A stretch of 64,000 nucleotides of DNA from Hygrophila difformis (lineage: Eukaryota; Streptophyta; Magnoliopsida; Lamiales; Acanthaceae). The stretch covers positions 50,992,915 through 51,056,914 of the forward strand of contig JAOANR010000006.1 of assembly GCA_030278955.1 (NCBI GenBank), written 5' to 3'. Each line of letters opens with the position of its first letter. Positions within the stretch are counted from its first letter, which is position 1. Both the position numbers and the translations under genes were made by a program. Shown here piece after piece: positions 32,627 to 42,434 of the stretch. The notes below the pieces were generated by a model, which saw nothing but the letters and a program-made list of their open reading frames with translations, searched no databases and was not told where the DNA came from.

Positions 32627-34057
32627 TCATACGCCCCCACCCTCAGCGTCCGCCCAGCATTCCTGGTCACTCATCTCCGTCCCTACTTCATCTCCCGCCG
32701 CCGTCAGCAGCAAGGGATAGTTCCTCCCCGGTGAGACACTTTTTGTCGGTGATTCCGTACGCACGCGCTTAGCGCGCATACTTCGCCCATCTCTACTCCC
32801 CTCCGTTCTTACTAGCACCATGGCACCAGTGGGTAATGTCACCGGGCCCCGGCTAGTACTCCCCCCTTCGTCAGCCTTATTCTCTTCCGGCGTCGGGTGA
32901 CCCTTCTGGCTCTTACTCGAACCCTCGTCTCTCCCCCCATTAGCATCCGAGGTCCTCTGCGCCCTCATGGCGTGGCCACTAGATTCACCTTGACGTTCCC
33001 GCATTTGGGTCCAAGGTCTATTTCTTCTCCTAGTGACCACAGTCCAATCCCCATACGCCTCACCCACACCATTATCCTCATGTCCGTCCTCCTCCATACC
33101 ATCCTCCCCCTCCTTGCCCTTGCCCTTCCCCCTGTCACGATGGCTATCCCCACCACCTTTCATCCCTTCCTTCCCAGTCAGGCCCTCCTGTTCTTCCTCA
33201 ACCCCCTTGCCAGCCACATCCTTGCCCCCATCTTCTGACGTGCGAGTAGCATGAGGACATGCACGTAGAAAATGGCCATATCTCCCACAGCCCGTGCATA
33301 TAAGGTGCAAGCCCTCATATGCCACCCTAATGCACTCCCCCCGAACCAAGAGTTTCCCCACCACTGGTCTCTCCAAGTCAAGTTCCACACACACGCGGGC
33401 GAACTCAGCACGATCCGCCTTAAGTGTCGCCTCATCAAATTTCACAACCTTGCCTATCCCTGACACCATCGCCGTAAGTATGTCCTTTCGAAAGAGAGGC
33501 AATGTCAATCCATGTAATCGGATCCAGACTAGGGTTTTGTTCACCTTTGTTTTTGCCGGATCAAAATCCCTAGTCCAAGTCATGATCGCCACATAGTGAT
33601 CGAATAGCATCCATGGTGCGCCCGCTACAATCCTATCCCTATCCGATTCCTCATCAAATCGCACAACAAAACATCCATGACCAACCCCGATGAGTGTGAA
33701 GGAGTCGTTAATCTTCCATAATCGGCCTAGTCTATCCTTCAGCACCTTGTAACCAATCGATGTCCCCAAAACTTTGATCACCAGCGCCCCCTCCCATGGC
33801 TTGCATGCCTCATCAAAAATTGTATCATCAATCGTCACCCTCAGTATCCCTGGTTGCCCTTCCTCCGCCGACGTCCTTACCAAATTCTCAGCAATCAAGT
33901 CTCGATCTTGCGCAGTACCAGAGTCGCCCGCCTTGTCCGGGCGAAGTGCATCTCGGAAGGAGGTGTGTGTGCCGCCGTCAGGCGGCCGGTCAGCCGCCGC
34001 GCCGCTTTCTGCCGAGTTCGCCTTACCAGGCCTTTCCGAAACCCTAGGAGAGCCCAT
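32627..34057 (-). CDS. LINE ORF1: DUF4283 and CCHC zinc-knuckle protein
   Basis: 476 residues. Residues about 70-230 resemble the DUF4283 domain common in plant L1 ORF1 (GCFVVRFDEESDRDRIVAGAPW, VWIRLHGLTLPLF). A CX2CX4HX4C knuckle, CTGCGRYGHFLRAC, follows at about 262-275. The C-terminal 190 residues are charged and disordered-looking. ORF1 proteins bind the element RNA and form the transposition particle. The ATG lies at the very edge of the element, so true translation may have begun differently in the source copy. Confidence 0.92.
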   Translation of the reverse strand: MGSPRVSERPGKANSAESGAAADRPPDGGTHTSFRDALRPDKAGDSGTAQDRDLIAENLVRTSAEEGQPGILRVTIDDTIFDEACKPWEGALVIKVLGTSIGYKVLKDRLGRLWKINDSFTLIGVGHGCFVVRFDEESDRDRIVAGAPWMLFDHYVAIMTWTRDFDPAKTKVNKTLVWIRLHGLTLPLFRKDILTAMVSGIGKVVKFDEATLKADRAEFARVCVELDLERPVVGKLLVRGECIRVAYEGLHLICTGCGRYGHFLRACPHATRTSEDGGKDVAGKGVEEEQEGLTGKEGMKGGGDSHRDRGKGKGKEGEDGMEEDGHEDNGVGEAYGDWTVVTRRRNRPWTQMRERQGESSGHAMRAQRTSDANGGRDEGSSKSQKGHPTPEENKADEGGSTSRGPVTLPTGAMVLVRTEGSRDGRSMRAKRVRTESPTKSVSPGRNYPLLLTAAGDEVGTEMSDQECWADAEGGGV

Positions 34058-34070
34058 TTTTTAAATTAGG

Positions 34071-34957
34071 TAATATAATTATAATAATTTTTTTAAAATT
34101 TTGGCAAATTGATATCTGCTTTAGTTAAAATTCAAATTCAATCCATAGAATTTAAATGGAAGTTTATGTGGAATTCATTATTAAGATTTGTATGAAGAAC
34201 ATAAATTATTTTATTCAACTAATTAAAATTAAAAATATTAATAAATACCTTATTAGCCATTAGAACTTAAATGTCCGGCTAAAGTTGAAATCTTAATTTG
34301 GCATTAATTAACTTTCTTTTTACTTTTAATTAGTGATGTAATATAAATTTATTTTTATATTTAATTTTATGAATATATATGGTATTTTTATTACCTTTTA
34401 AGATATATGATTTAAAGATATTATTCATTTCATATATGGAGTATTTAAGTTAATAATATATACTACCTCTATTTTTTAATAACTGCACCATTTCTACATT
34501 TTACGCAATCCAATACATATTTTTAAACATTAATAACTCTAACTATATATAAGTAAAAATTACAAAAATTTTATATTCTGAAACTACGTGATTAGATGAA
34601 TTTAACAATATCTCACTTGACTATCTTTTTCTTATATAACTATGTTAAAAAAATTAATCAAAGTTACTCAATAAATAGTAATTACTATGTAACTGGTTCA
34701 GTTATTTGAGAACGGAGGAAGTATCTTCTACCATTGTCATTTAAACCCGCCTCATTATAACTGAATTTTGAAATCCACAACAAATGAGTTTAAACACTGG
34801 ATTATATAATACTTAATAGTAGTAGTTGGGAAATAGAGAATGATTTAAATTAGTTATTTATTTTTTCCAACTCTTTATTTGGTATAGTGATTTGTGATTA
34901 TTCTGAAATATTTTAATTTTTTTATTATTCTAAAATATTTTAATCCAATTTTAAATT
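34071..34957. other. AT-rich spacer between the two LINEs
   Basis: No gene. It contains one Stowaway MITE, listed separately. Confidence 0.6.
34461..34723. mobile_element. Stowaway MITE
   Basis: TA|CTACCTCTATTTTT to GAACGGAGGAAG|TA. The interior matches the copies at 13930 and 20214 (ATTTTACGCAATCCAATACA, CACTTGACTAT). Confidence 0.72.
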
Positions 34958-35040
34958 AGTTGGGGGTTTTAGGCAGCTGGCCCACGGAGGGGCGGGCCTT
35001 CGGCCCAGCCCAACCCACAGGCGGATTGCGGGTCATGTGC
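34958..35040. mobile_element. GC-rich hAT-type subterminal block (left of LINE)
   Basis: GGCGGGCC, CGGCCCAGCCCAACCC and GGCGGATTGCGGGTC motifs typical of plant hAT subterminal regions, followed by an AT-rich interior into which the plus-strand LINE appears inserted. Partner block at 43601-43760. Confidence 0.4.
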
Positions 35041-35146
35041 TCTTTTTAATTAATTAAAAATAAATTTTTTATTATAAAATATTTTTATTTATTTAAATTT
35101 TATATATTATCTAAAGAGCAGCAGCCCACACCCTCGGTAAATTCAC

Positions 35147-37309
35147 ATGGAGCGAGAGCAGCAGCCTGCAGCTGGCAACTCTACTCCAGCGGCGGACGAA
35201 AGAGCAAAAGCGGCGGAGAATGGTGGAAAAGAGATACAAGCGGACAGAAGGATCGGTGGAGGAAGGGCAGATGCACGCAAGGGCTTCGTTAGTGTGTTCG
35301 TAGGCAATATTTCAACTGAAACTACACCAGGTCAGCTGTTTAAAGAAATAGATCGTATTGCAAGGGTCCGAGATTGGTTTTTTCCCAGAAGAAGCTGGCC
35401 GGAGAAGGGAACCAAGTTCGGTTTTTATCGCTTTAGCAGTCGTGAGGAAGCGGCTATAGTCATTCGGACATTACAGGGTCGAATGTGGATGGGAAAACCT
35501 CTAAAAGTGAACTGGGCGATGCCCAGTCAAAAAGGGTTTCGGAAGGACAGGTTGGGGTATCAAGGTGGCTGGACCGAACGCAGGGAGGGAGTACAGAAAG
35601 GGATTCGGCATGAAAAGCAATGGAGAAGACGTAACATAAGTGCTTGGAGGGACGAAAGGACGTATGCTGAAGTAACAATGGCGGGCAGAAACGGAAGGTA
35701 TTGGGCGGGGGATACTATGCCAGAAGACATGATTCAACTTAAGAAGGATACAGGTGAATTGGAGTGGCTGAGACGATCGGCGATTGCTGAACTGAGGAAC
35801 TTGGAAGCTATGGTTGAATTCCAGGACTGGATGTATGGAGGTCAACATAAGGAGGGGACAATCATATATGGAGGAGGTCATACATTAGTCATAACATTCA
35901 AAAGTCCTAAGGAAAGGGATCAGTTCTTATTAGATGGTAGGGATTACCAGCTCCTGAAGTGGAAAAGAAAGTGGGAGGGAGGACACGAGGTGAGAAAACA
36001 GCTTGTGTGGATTCATATATATGGGATACCATATTCGGTATGGAACGAGGAGACTTTCCATAAGTTGGTGAAGGCATGGGGCGAAATTATTAGCATAGAC
36101 AAAGAGACTTTAGACAAAAAACGCATGGACAGAGCCAGAATTCTGGTGGCACTGAAAGAAAATGAAATGATGCCATTAACACTGAAGGTGCAAGTTGAAG
36201 ACATGGTATCCACGGTTCGAATAGCTGCATGTTACAGTGAACCTGTAGTAGTGGAGGAGGATATGGGAGAAGCGGGCAGGAAGGAAAAGGGTTGCCAGTG
36301 GGGAAGCTCATCCGGCGATGCAGGGTGGCCGGAAAGAACGAAGAATAATAGGTCGTGGACCACAGATGATGAGGCAATGGAACTGATGCATGGAAAAGTG
36401 GAATCGTTGCATGGGGAAACAAAATTTTCAAATGAGGCGGCGAAGGACAGTAATAATTGCGCGGCATGTAAAGAGGATAAAAAGGCTAGTCGAGGAAATT
36501 ATAAAGTCAGAGAAATGGGCCTAGAAGGTTTCAATGGGCCTATGGATAGTGGATCGGAAGAAGTGGAGGAGGTAAGACTGGGGGGTGAAGCAGAGGTTGG
36601 GACCAAAAATAAATGGACCAATATTGGGCCGGATAGTGGACCGAGCAGTTTGGGATTACAGATAGAGGTTTCTGATTGTGCAAGGGCCCATAACTATACG
36701 GGATTTGATGTGGCAAGTAACGGAGAAAGGAGGAAAGGGTTAAATTGTTCTGTCGAACTGGATGGAGGAAACGATGCGGTCATAAGGGAGAAGAATGCAG
36801 ATGCAGGGATCGAGGAACAAATCGGAGAGGCGGTCGGGGGTGGGGTCTCAGAGACCCAAGTAGAAGGCGACGGCCCAGATAGCAGGTGTACAAATTCTTT
36901 AGAGGCAGATCTGGAGATAAACGCTGTAGAGTTTGTACAAGATTCAGTAGTGGAGATGCGGGAGAAACTAAACTTGGAAAAGAGGAAAGTGGATGAGGCA
37001 CTGTCAGGAGTGATGAGGGGTAGGAAGCGCGTCAATCGTATATGCCGAATGCGTGGGCGGAGTAAAAAAGGGAAACAGAGAACTTTGGGGCATGGTGAAA
37101 AGGGGATAAACAGCCGCGGAGATGCGATGTCGGAAGAAATATTTGCTCCATTACAATTCACAATAATCCGAACGAAGGCAGGTATGAAACTATTAGACTA
37201 TGCAGAAATTAACGCTACACTGGAATTGGCAGAAAGCTTGGGGCTGGGATTGTTGAAAAGCAGAGAGGAGGCGGAGGCGAGGGTGAGAGAGGAATTGCTT
37301 AGGGAATAG
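35147..37309 (+). CDS. LINE ORF1: RRM and DUF4283-like protein
   Basis: 720 residues, open throughout. An RNA-recognition motif spans about residues 45-130, with RNP2-like VFVGNI near 50 and RNP1-like KFGFYRFS near 90. A DUF4283-like region follows at about 230-360 (VWIHIYGIPYSVW, ARILVAL). No CCHC knuckle is visible, unlike the neighbouring LINE, so RNA binding may rest on the RRM. The C-terminal half is acidic and low in structure, with a basic stretch near 620-650 (RGRKRVNRICRMRGRSKKGK). The protein would coat element RNA. ATG 35147 is the first in frame. Confidence 0.9.
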   Translation: MEREQQPAAGNSTPAADERAKAAENGGKEIQADRRIGGGRADARKGFVSVFVGNISTETTPGQLFKEIDRIARVRDWFFPRRSWPEKGTKFGFYRFSSREEAAIVIRTLQGRMWMGKPLKVNWAMPSQKGFRKDRLGYQGGWTERREGVQKGIRHEKQWRRRNISAWRDERTYAEVTMAGRNGRYWAGDTMPEDMIQLKKDTGELEWLRRSAIAELRNLEAMVEFQDWMYGGQHKEGTIIYGGGHTLVITFKSPKERDQFLLDGRDYQLLKWKRKWEGGHEVRKQLVWIHIYGIPYSVWNEETFHKLVKAWGEIISIDKETLDKKRMDRARILVALKENEMMPLTLKVQVEDMVSTVRIAACYSEPVVVEEDMGEAGRKEKGCQWGSSSGDAGWPERTKNNRSWTTDDEAMELMHGKVESLHGETKFSNEAAKDSNNCAACKEDKKASRGNYKVREMGLEGFNGPMDSGSEEVEEVRLGGEAEVGTKNKWTNIGPDSGPSSLGLQIEVSDCARAHNYTGFDVASNGERRKGLNCSVELDGGNDAVIREKNADAGIEEQIGEAVGGGVSETQVEGDGPDSRCTNSLEADLEINAVEFVQDSVVEMREKLNLEKRKVDEALSGVMRGRKRVNRICRMRGRSKKGKQRTLGHGEKGINSRGDAMSEEIFAPLQFTIIRTKAGMKLLDYAEINATLELAESLGLGLLKSREEAEARVREELLRE

Positions 37310-37415
37310 ATGATTATCATCAGCGGGTGGGGGGTAGGTCGAGTGTAGCTATTTATATGCGGATTGTAACATGTAATATACGGGGATTGAATGGGGGGGG
37401 GTTAGGAAAAGGGCA

Positions 37416-40400
37416 TTGAGGCGGCTATGTCGTAAGCTGAATCCAACAGTTGGCGGATTTCAGGAGACCAAGATGGAAGTCATTACAGAGCAAGTAGTAA
37501 ATAGCATTTGGGGGTCGAAAAGTGGAACTTACAGCTACCAACCGGCTAGGGGTAATGCGGGGGGTATCTTGGTTATCTGGGACAGTGCGTGCTGTTCATT
37601 CAGTGTAGTAGAAAAGGGGCATCATTTTGTATGGATTAAGGGCGACATCAGAGGAGTGGAAGGGACTGTCAACTTGGTTTGTGTACACGCCCCTAACAAT
37701 CGAAGGGAAAGGGAGGAGTTCTGGAGTTTTATCTCAAACAAGTGTGACACGGGGAATGGGGAATTATGGTGCATTATGGGGGATTTTAATGCCATTACAG
37801 ATGCGACAGAGAGAATTGGAGTTAGTGAGGATGGGGGAACAATTAGGGATTTTAGAGAATTCATAGACCGGATGGGACTGGTGGATTTACCGATGACAGC
37901 GGGGAAATTTACATGGTTCGGGAGAGGAGGGCGAGCGTGCAGTAGGTTAGATAGATTCCTTGTGTCACCTGGGTGGCTATGTCTACGGGGATCACTAATT
38001 CAAAAGAGATGCGAGACGGTTCTGTCAGATCACTATCCGGTATGTTTGGAATCCGGGGTGAGGTCCTGGGGACCCAAACCGTTTAAATTCTATAACTATT
38101 GGATGGACATGCAGGGATTCGCGGAGGTGGTAAAAGAGGGTTGGGTCTTGGCTACGAGGGATGATAGAGAGGTCAGGGGGTGGAGACTAGCACATAACTT
38201 GAGGTGTGTGAAGGATCGGATCCGGGCTTGGGCAGGGTATGGACCAGCAGATTTGGAAAGAAGCATTCAAAGGTTATTAGGGGAACTGGGGGTATTGGAG
38301 GAACGATTGCAGGAGAACAACAATGATGAGGTCGCAAGGAGAAGCTGGATGGGGAAGAGGGGAGAACTGTACAACCTTTTTCTAGCTGAGGAAAGGAGAT
38401 GGGCGCAAAAGTCTAGGGTGAGATGGATTAAAGAGGGAGATATGAATACTCATTATTTCCATGTAACGACAGAGTTACACAGAAGAAGGAATCACATCGG
38501 GACGATCAAAAGGAATGGAGTGCTGATTGAGGATCCAAAGGAGATCAAGGACATGGCTATTGATTGGTTTCAGGCAGCATTTACTAAAGGTGACGAAGAG
38601 GTTTTTAATATCGATCGACTGGGGTTATCAAGGTTGGATATTGATGAGGCCAGGGAACTGGAGAGGGGTTTCCGGGAGGAGGAGATAAGAGAAGGGGTCT
38701 GGAGCTGTGACGGGAACCGGGCCCCTGGACCGGACGGATTCAATATGGAATTTTTTAAACGCTACTGGGAAGTGGTTAAGGGGGAGGTGTTTGAGGTCTT
38801 TAGGAAGTTGGAGACAGAAGGAAGTATTCCGACAGAAGTGGGAGGATCCTTTATAGTGTTGATTCCAAAGGTGGAACAACCTAATGATTTTAAAGATTAT
38901 CGCCCTATATCATTGGTGGGGTGCATATACAAGATCATTTCGAAGGTATTGGCGAGGAGATTACAAGAGGTGGTTAGTAAGGTGGTGGGGAGAACTCAGA
39001 TGGCCTTTGTCAAGAATAGGCATATTCTTGACGGTGTTCTTGTGGCATCTGAGGTGATACACTCAACATATAAGTCTGGCCGCAGAGGGTTCGTGATAAA
39101 ACTTGATTTTGCAAAAGCATACGACAATGTGTCGTGGGAGGCTATGATTCGAATTCTGCGAGTAATGGGATTTGGTGGAAATTGGATTACATGGATCAAA
39201 GCTTGTATCTGTTCAGCATCGGCTGCGGTTATGATTAATGGATCTCCTACAAATTTTTTCAAATTACAGAGAGGACTTAGACAGGGTGATCCCTTATCCC
39301 CGTTTTTGTTTGTGCTAGTGGCCGAGGTGCTTAATGGTATGGTATGCAAAGCAGCGACAATGGGATTGCTGGCAGGTTTGGAAACAGGAGAGGGGGGCCC
39401 AATTATTACACATCTACAGTACGCCGATGACGCCATATTATTCTGTGAGGGTGATATATCACAGGTGGTCATTATAAAGAGGTTGTTGAGGTGTTTGACT
39501 CTTACGACAGGACTAAGAATTAATTTTCAGAAAAGTAGTTTATTGGGCATTAATTGCGAAGGAGGCTTGATCGAAGAGGCTGCATCAATTCTTGGATGTG
39601 GTGTAGGAGAGTGGCCATTCAAATATCTTGGCATTCCAATAGGTGGAAGGATAAACAGCGCAGGGATATGGCAACCGGTGCTTGATAGAGTTGAGACGAG
39701 GCTAAAAGGATGGAAGGGGAGGATGTTAACGCAGGCTGGGAGGATGTGCTTGATTAAATCAGTTCTCAACAGCTTACCGGTTTATTATTTGTCGCTATTC
39801 AAGGTCCCAAAGGTGGTGGCGGATAGATTGGAAAAAATAAAAAGACGTTTCTTTTGGAACGAGTGGGAGGGCGTACGGAGGATCCATACCATTAATTGGG
39901 AGAGTATTTGTGATCATATGAAGTGCGGAGGGTTGGGCATACAGGAGACAAATAAGCTCAATACAGCCTTGTTGATGAAATGGAGGTGGCGATTCGGGTG
40001 TGAGGATTCCTTATGGAAACAGGTAATTGATGCAAAGTATTATGGCAAAAATAGTCCTATAATCCCGGAGGCTAGGATAGATAAATCTACATGGGGAAGA
40101 ATATGTCGATCCTGGGAGGAATTAGAGAGGTCGGGACAGGAGGATGGGCTAAAAGTGACAGTAGGAAATGGGCTCAAAGTCAGGTTCTGGCAGGACTCAT
40201 GGGTGGAGGCAGGGTGTCCCCTGAAGATCTTATTCCCTAGGATTTTTGTCTTGGCAATTAACAAGGAAGGGAAAATTGCAGAGTTCGGGAAGTGGTCGGG
40301 TTTCGATTGGGAATGGAGGATTGAATTGAGGCGGTCACTGTTTGATTGGGAGGTGGAAGGCTGGAACCAACTAATGGCAGTTTTGAGTGGGACAAAGATG

Positions 40401-41513
40401 AACCGGTACTTGGAAGATAAAGCGGTTTGGATTAAGGCAGGAGATGGTAGGTATACACCTAAGAGATGCTGGAACTGGAGCATTGAAAACGAGGGCAGAG
40501 AAGGAAAAGGGATGTGGGAGCATTTCTGGAAAATTAAGGTGCCGATGAAGATAAAATTGTTGGCTTGGAAATTGGCACACAATGCATTACCAGTAAGAGA
40601 AATCCTAGTACAACGTGGATGCATACCTGCTGCTAGTGCCCTTTGCCAATTCTGTGGAAAAGAGATAGAATCAGCTGACCATGTGTTTAGCAGATGTGAG
40701 TTTGCGGGGGATACATGGCGATACGTGGCTGCCTGGTTCGGGGTGGTGATGGTGGTTCCTGGCAGAATAAGTAACTTGCTGGAATGGTGGTGGGATATAC
40801 AGCTGAAGCATGGACATAAACAGACATGGAGAGTAACAGGTCTGGCCACAATATGGATTATATGGAAGTGTCGTAATGATCTCATCTTCAAAGGTCAGAG
40901 GGGAGATGTTAGGTCAGCAGCAGAAACGGTAAGATCATTGGTATGTTGGTGGTGGAAAGCGATGGCAAAAGACTGTGATTCAAGTGTTGAGGGGTTGGCA
41001 CTGAGCTTTCCGGAAGGAATTCCAGGACTTAAAAGGGGAAGGGCAGGAATATCACGGAATGGGTTGGTATGGGAAAGACCGGAGGAAGGATGGTGGAAAG
41101 TGAACACGGATGGATCCTCGATGGGGAACCCCGGCCCGGCTGGAGTCGGAGGTGTCATAAGAAATGATAGAGGAGAGGTGATATTTATACTGTCAGATTA
41201 CATTGGAAATACTAACTCAACAGAGGCCGAAGTCATGGCTATCAATCGGGTTTGCATCGCCCTAATTAGGGACCATGGCTTCCCAATGTGTAAGATGATT
41301 TTTGAGTGCGACTCAGCCAATGTAGTGAAATGGATGCTACATCCAGAGACGATCCCATGGAGGTTACGGGAACTGATGGGGCCGGTCTTGGTGGTGCTTA
41401 GGCATGGAGGGGGTGTGAGAGTTCAACATATACTTAGAGAACGCAATGAAATGGCAGATAAGTGGGCTAGGATGGGAGCAGCGGGAGAGGGCAAGATTGA
41501 GGAATGGATATAA
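37416..41513 (+). CDS. LINE ORF2 (amino end frameshifted)
   Basis: 1,365 codons open from 37416, but this start is not an ATG. The natural start appears to be the ATG at 37358, whose frame encodes the endonuclease strand RIVTCNIRGLN and then meets TGA after a run of nine G at 37392-37400. The downstream frame is out of register, so the catalytic Asn of CNIRG is cut off from the rest. The remaining domains are sound: QETK, GDFNAI (near 122) and SDHYPV (near 204) of the endonuclease; RT with LDFAKAYDNV, GLRQGDPLSP and YADD (near 668); zf-RVT near 1040-1110; RNase H (NTDGSS near 1229, ECDSAN, MADKWA). Endonuclease activity is probably lost unless frameshifting occurs at the G run. Confidence 0.9.
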   Translation: MRRLCRKLNPTVGGFQETKMEVITEQVVNSIWGSKSGTYSYQPARGNAGGILVIWDSACCSFSVVEKGHHFVWIKGDIRGVEGTVNLVCVHAPNNRREREEFWSFISNKCDTGNGELWCIMGDFNAITDATERIGVSEDGGTIRDFREFIDRMGLVDLPMTAGKFTWFGRGGRACSRLDRFLVSPGWLCLRGSLIQKRCETVLSDHYPVCLESGVRSWGPKPFKFYNYWMDMQGFAEVVKEGWVLATRDDREVRGWRLAHNLRCVKDRIRAWAGYGPADLERSIQRLLGELGVLEERLQENNNDEVARRSWMGKRGELYNLFLAEERRWAQKSRVRWIKEGDMNTHYFHVTTELHRRRNHIGTIKRNGVLIEDPKEIKDMAIDWFQAAFTKGDEEVFNIDRLGLSRLDIDEARELERGFREEEIREGVWSCDGNRAPGPDGFNMEFFKRYWEVVKGEVFEVFRKLETEGSIPTEVGGSFIVLIPKVEQPNDFKDYRPISLVGCIYKIISKVLARRLQEVVSKVVGRTQMAFVKNRHILDGVLVASEVIHSTYKSGRRGFVIKLDFAKAYDNVSWEAMIRILRVMGFGGNWITWIKACICSASAAVMINGSPTNFFKLQRGLRQGDPLSPFLFVLVAEVLNGMVCKAATMGLLAGLETGEGGPIITHLQYADDAILFCEGDISQVVIIKRLLRCLTLTTGLRINFQKSSLLGINCEGGLIEEAASILGCGVGEWPFKYLGIPIGGRINSAGIWQPVLDRVETRLKGWKGRMLTQAGRMCLIKSVLNSLPVYYLSLFKVPKVVADRLEKIKRRFFWNEWEGVRRIHTINWESICDHMKCGGLGIQETNKLNTALLMKWRWRFGCEDSLWKQVIDAKYYGKNSPIIPEARIDKSTWGRICRSWEELERSGQEDGLKVTVGNGLKVRFWQDSWVEAGCPLKILFPRIFVLAINKEGKIAEFGKWSGFDWEWRIELRRSLFDWEVEGWNQLMAVLSGTKMNRYLEDKAVWIKAGDGRYTPKRCWNWSIENEGREGKGMWEHFWKIKVPMKIKLLAWKLAHNALPVREILVQRGCIPAASALCQFCGKEIESADHVFSRCEFAGDTWRYVAAWFGVVMVVPGRISNLLEWWWDIQLKHGHKQTWRVTGLATIWIIWKCRNDLIFKGQRGDVRSAAETVRSLVCWWWKAMAKDCDSSVEGLALSFPEGIPGLKRGRAGISRNGLVWERPEEGWWKVNTDGSSMGNPGPAGVGGVIRNDRGEVIFILSDYIGNTNSTEAEVMAINRVCIALIRDHGFPMCKMIFECDSANVVKWMLHPETIPWRLRELMGPVLVVLRHGGGVRVQHILRERNEMADKWARMGAAGEGKIEEWI

Positions 41514-42387
41514 CAGTATCTATGGTGTGTGGGGAGTGATCGGGTAATGGAAAGGAAGGTGGGAGCAAGAGAAGATTGGTTACGCATGTTGTGGATGCTG
41601 CCGGATGGATGGAGTTGGAGAGGGGCTGGAGCAATATTGGAATTAAATGCTGTATTTTCTTAACATTTTTTTGCAGGTTTTACAGATGTAATCCTCAAAC
41701 ATTGTTGGCCGGTGGACTAGAGGAATGCAGAATGGAGGAGGTCGCTAAAATCACTGACAAATTACGACGCTAAAAACTCTAAGCACAGTGGGTTGAAGCT
41801 GCTAATGAGACCGAACAGGTGGGAGGGCAAAATATTGAAAGAGAACGAGGTCTACGAAACTGGTGTTGCGGATGGAATCAACCGAGAGAATGATGGAATT
41901 TGGGACATGGAATGTTCAAGCCAAGTGGAAAGAAGAGAAATGAACATCATGCTGTCATCGGAAGTAAAAAGGTGATACTCACTTTGACTTCCTTGATTTT
42001 GCTGTATCTTACATATTGAGCCTGCTATTATTAAGTCCAATGCATCGGAAGTAATTAGGGTACTGAGACAACACTTTTTTGGTGCCAATTTCCCACATTT
42101 CATCCTAATTCCTTGTGAGGTCACCTATACTTGGTGATCAATGATAATCTTGACTCTCAGTAATTAGCTTCTATATGCATTTGAGGTACAGTCTATAACT
42201 TCATTTGAAATTCTGTTGTGTTGCAAAGCCAAAATTGGGAGACAAAGGGCTTCACACCTTTGGTCCAGTATGATGAAATCACTAAGTAGAATGGGCTGAT
42301 ACTGATGGATATTAAGTGGGGTAGCAAGAAAATAAAGGTTGTGGTGAGTCGAATGATTTTGCTCTTTTGCGGTTGGAGGCGAGTTTT

Positions 42388-42434
42388 AAAAAAAAAAAAA
42401 AAAAAGGAAAAAAAAAAGAAAAAAAAAAAAAAAA
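42388..42434 (+). repeat. Internal A-rich tract in LINE 3' region
   Basis: Three long A runs separated by GG and G, 877 bp 3' of the ORF2 stop and about 800 bp before the terminal A tail. Confidence 0.85.

Larger units (their letters stand above)
28450..34070 (-). mobile_element. L1-type LINE with both ORFs open
   Basis: On the minus strand: ORF1 (34057-32627), a 34-bp gap, ORF2 (32592-28525), a 75-bp 3' UTR and a short A7 tail (T run near 28445-28451). GC content drops sharply at about 34060, only a few bases 5' of the ORF1 ATG, so the 5' UTR is missing or very short. No convincing target duplication was found. Both frames are uninterrupted, which is unusual for plant LINE copies and indicates youth. 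Confidence 0.9.
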
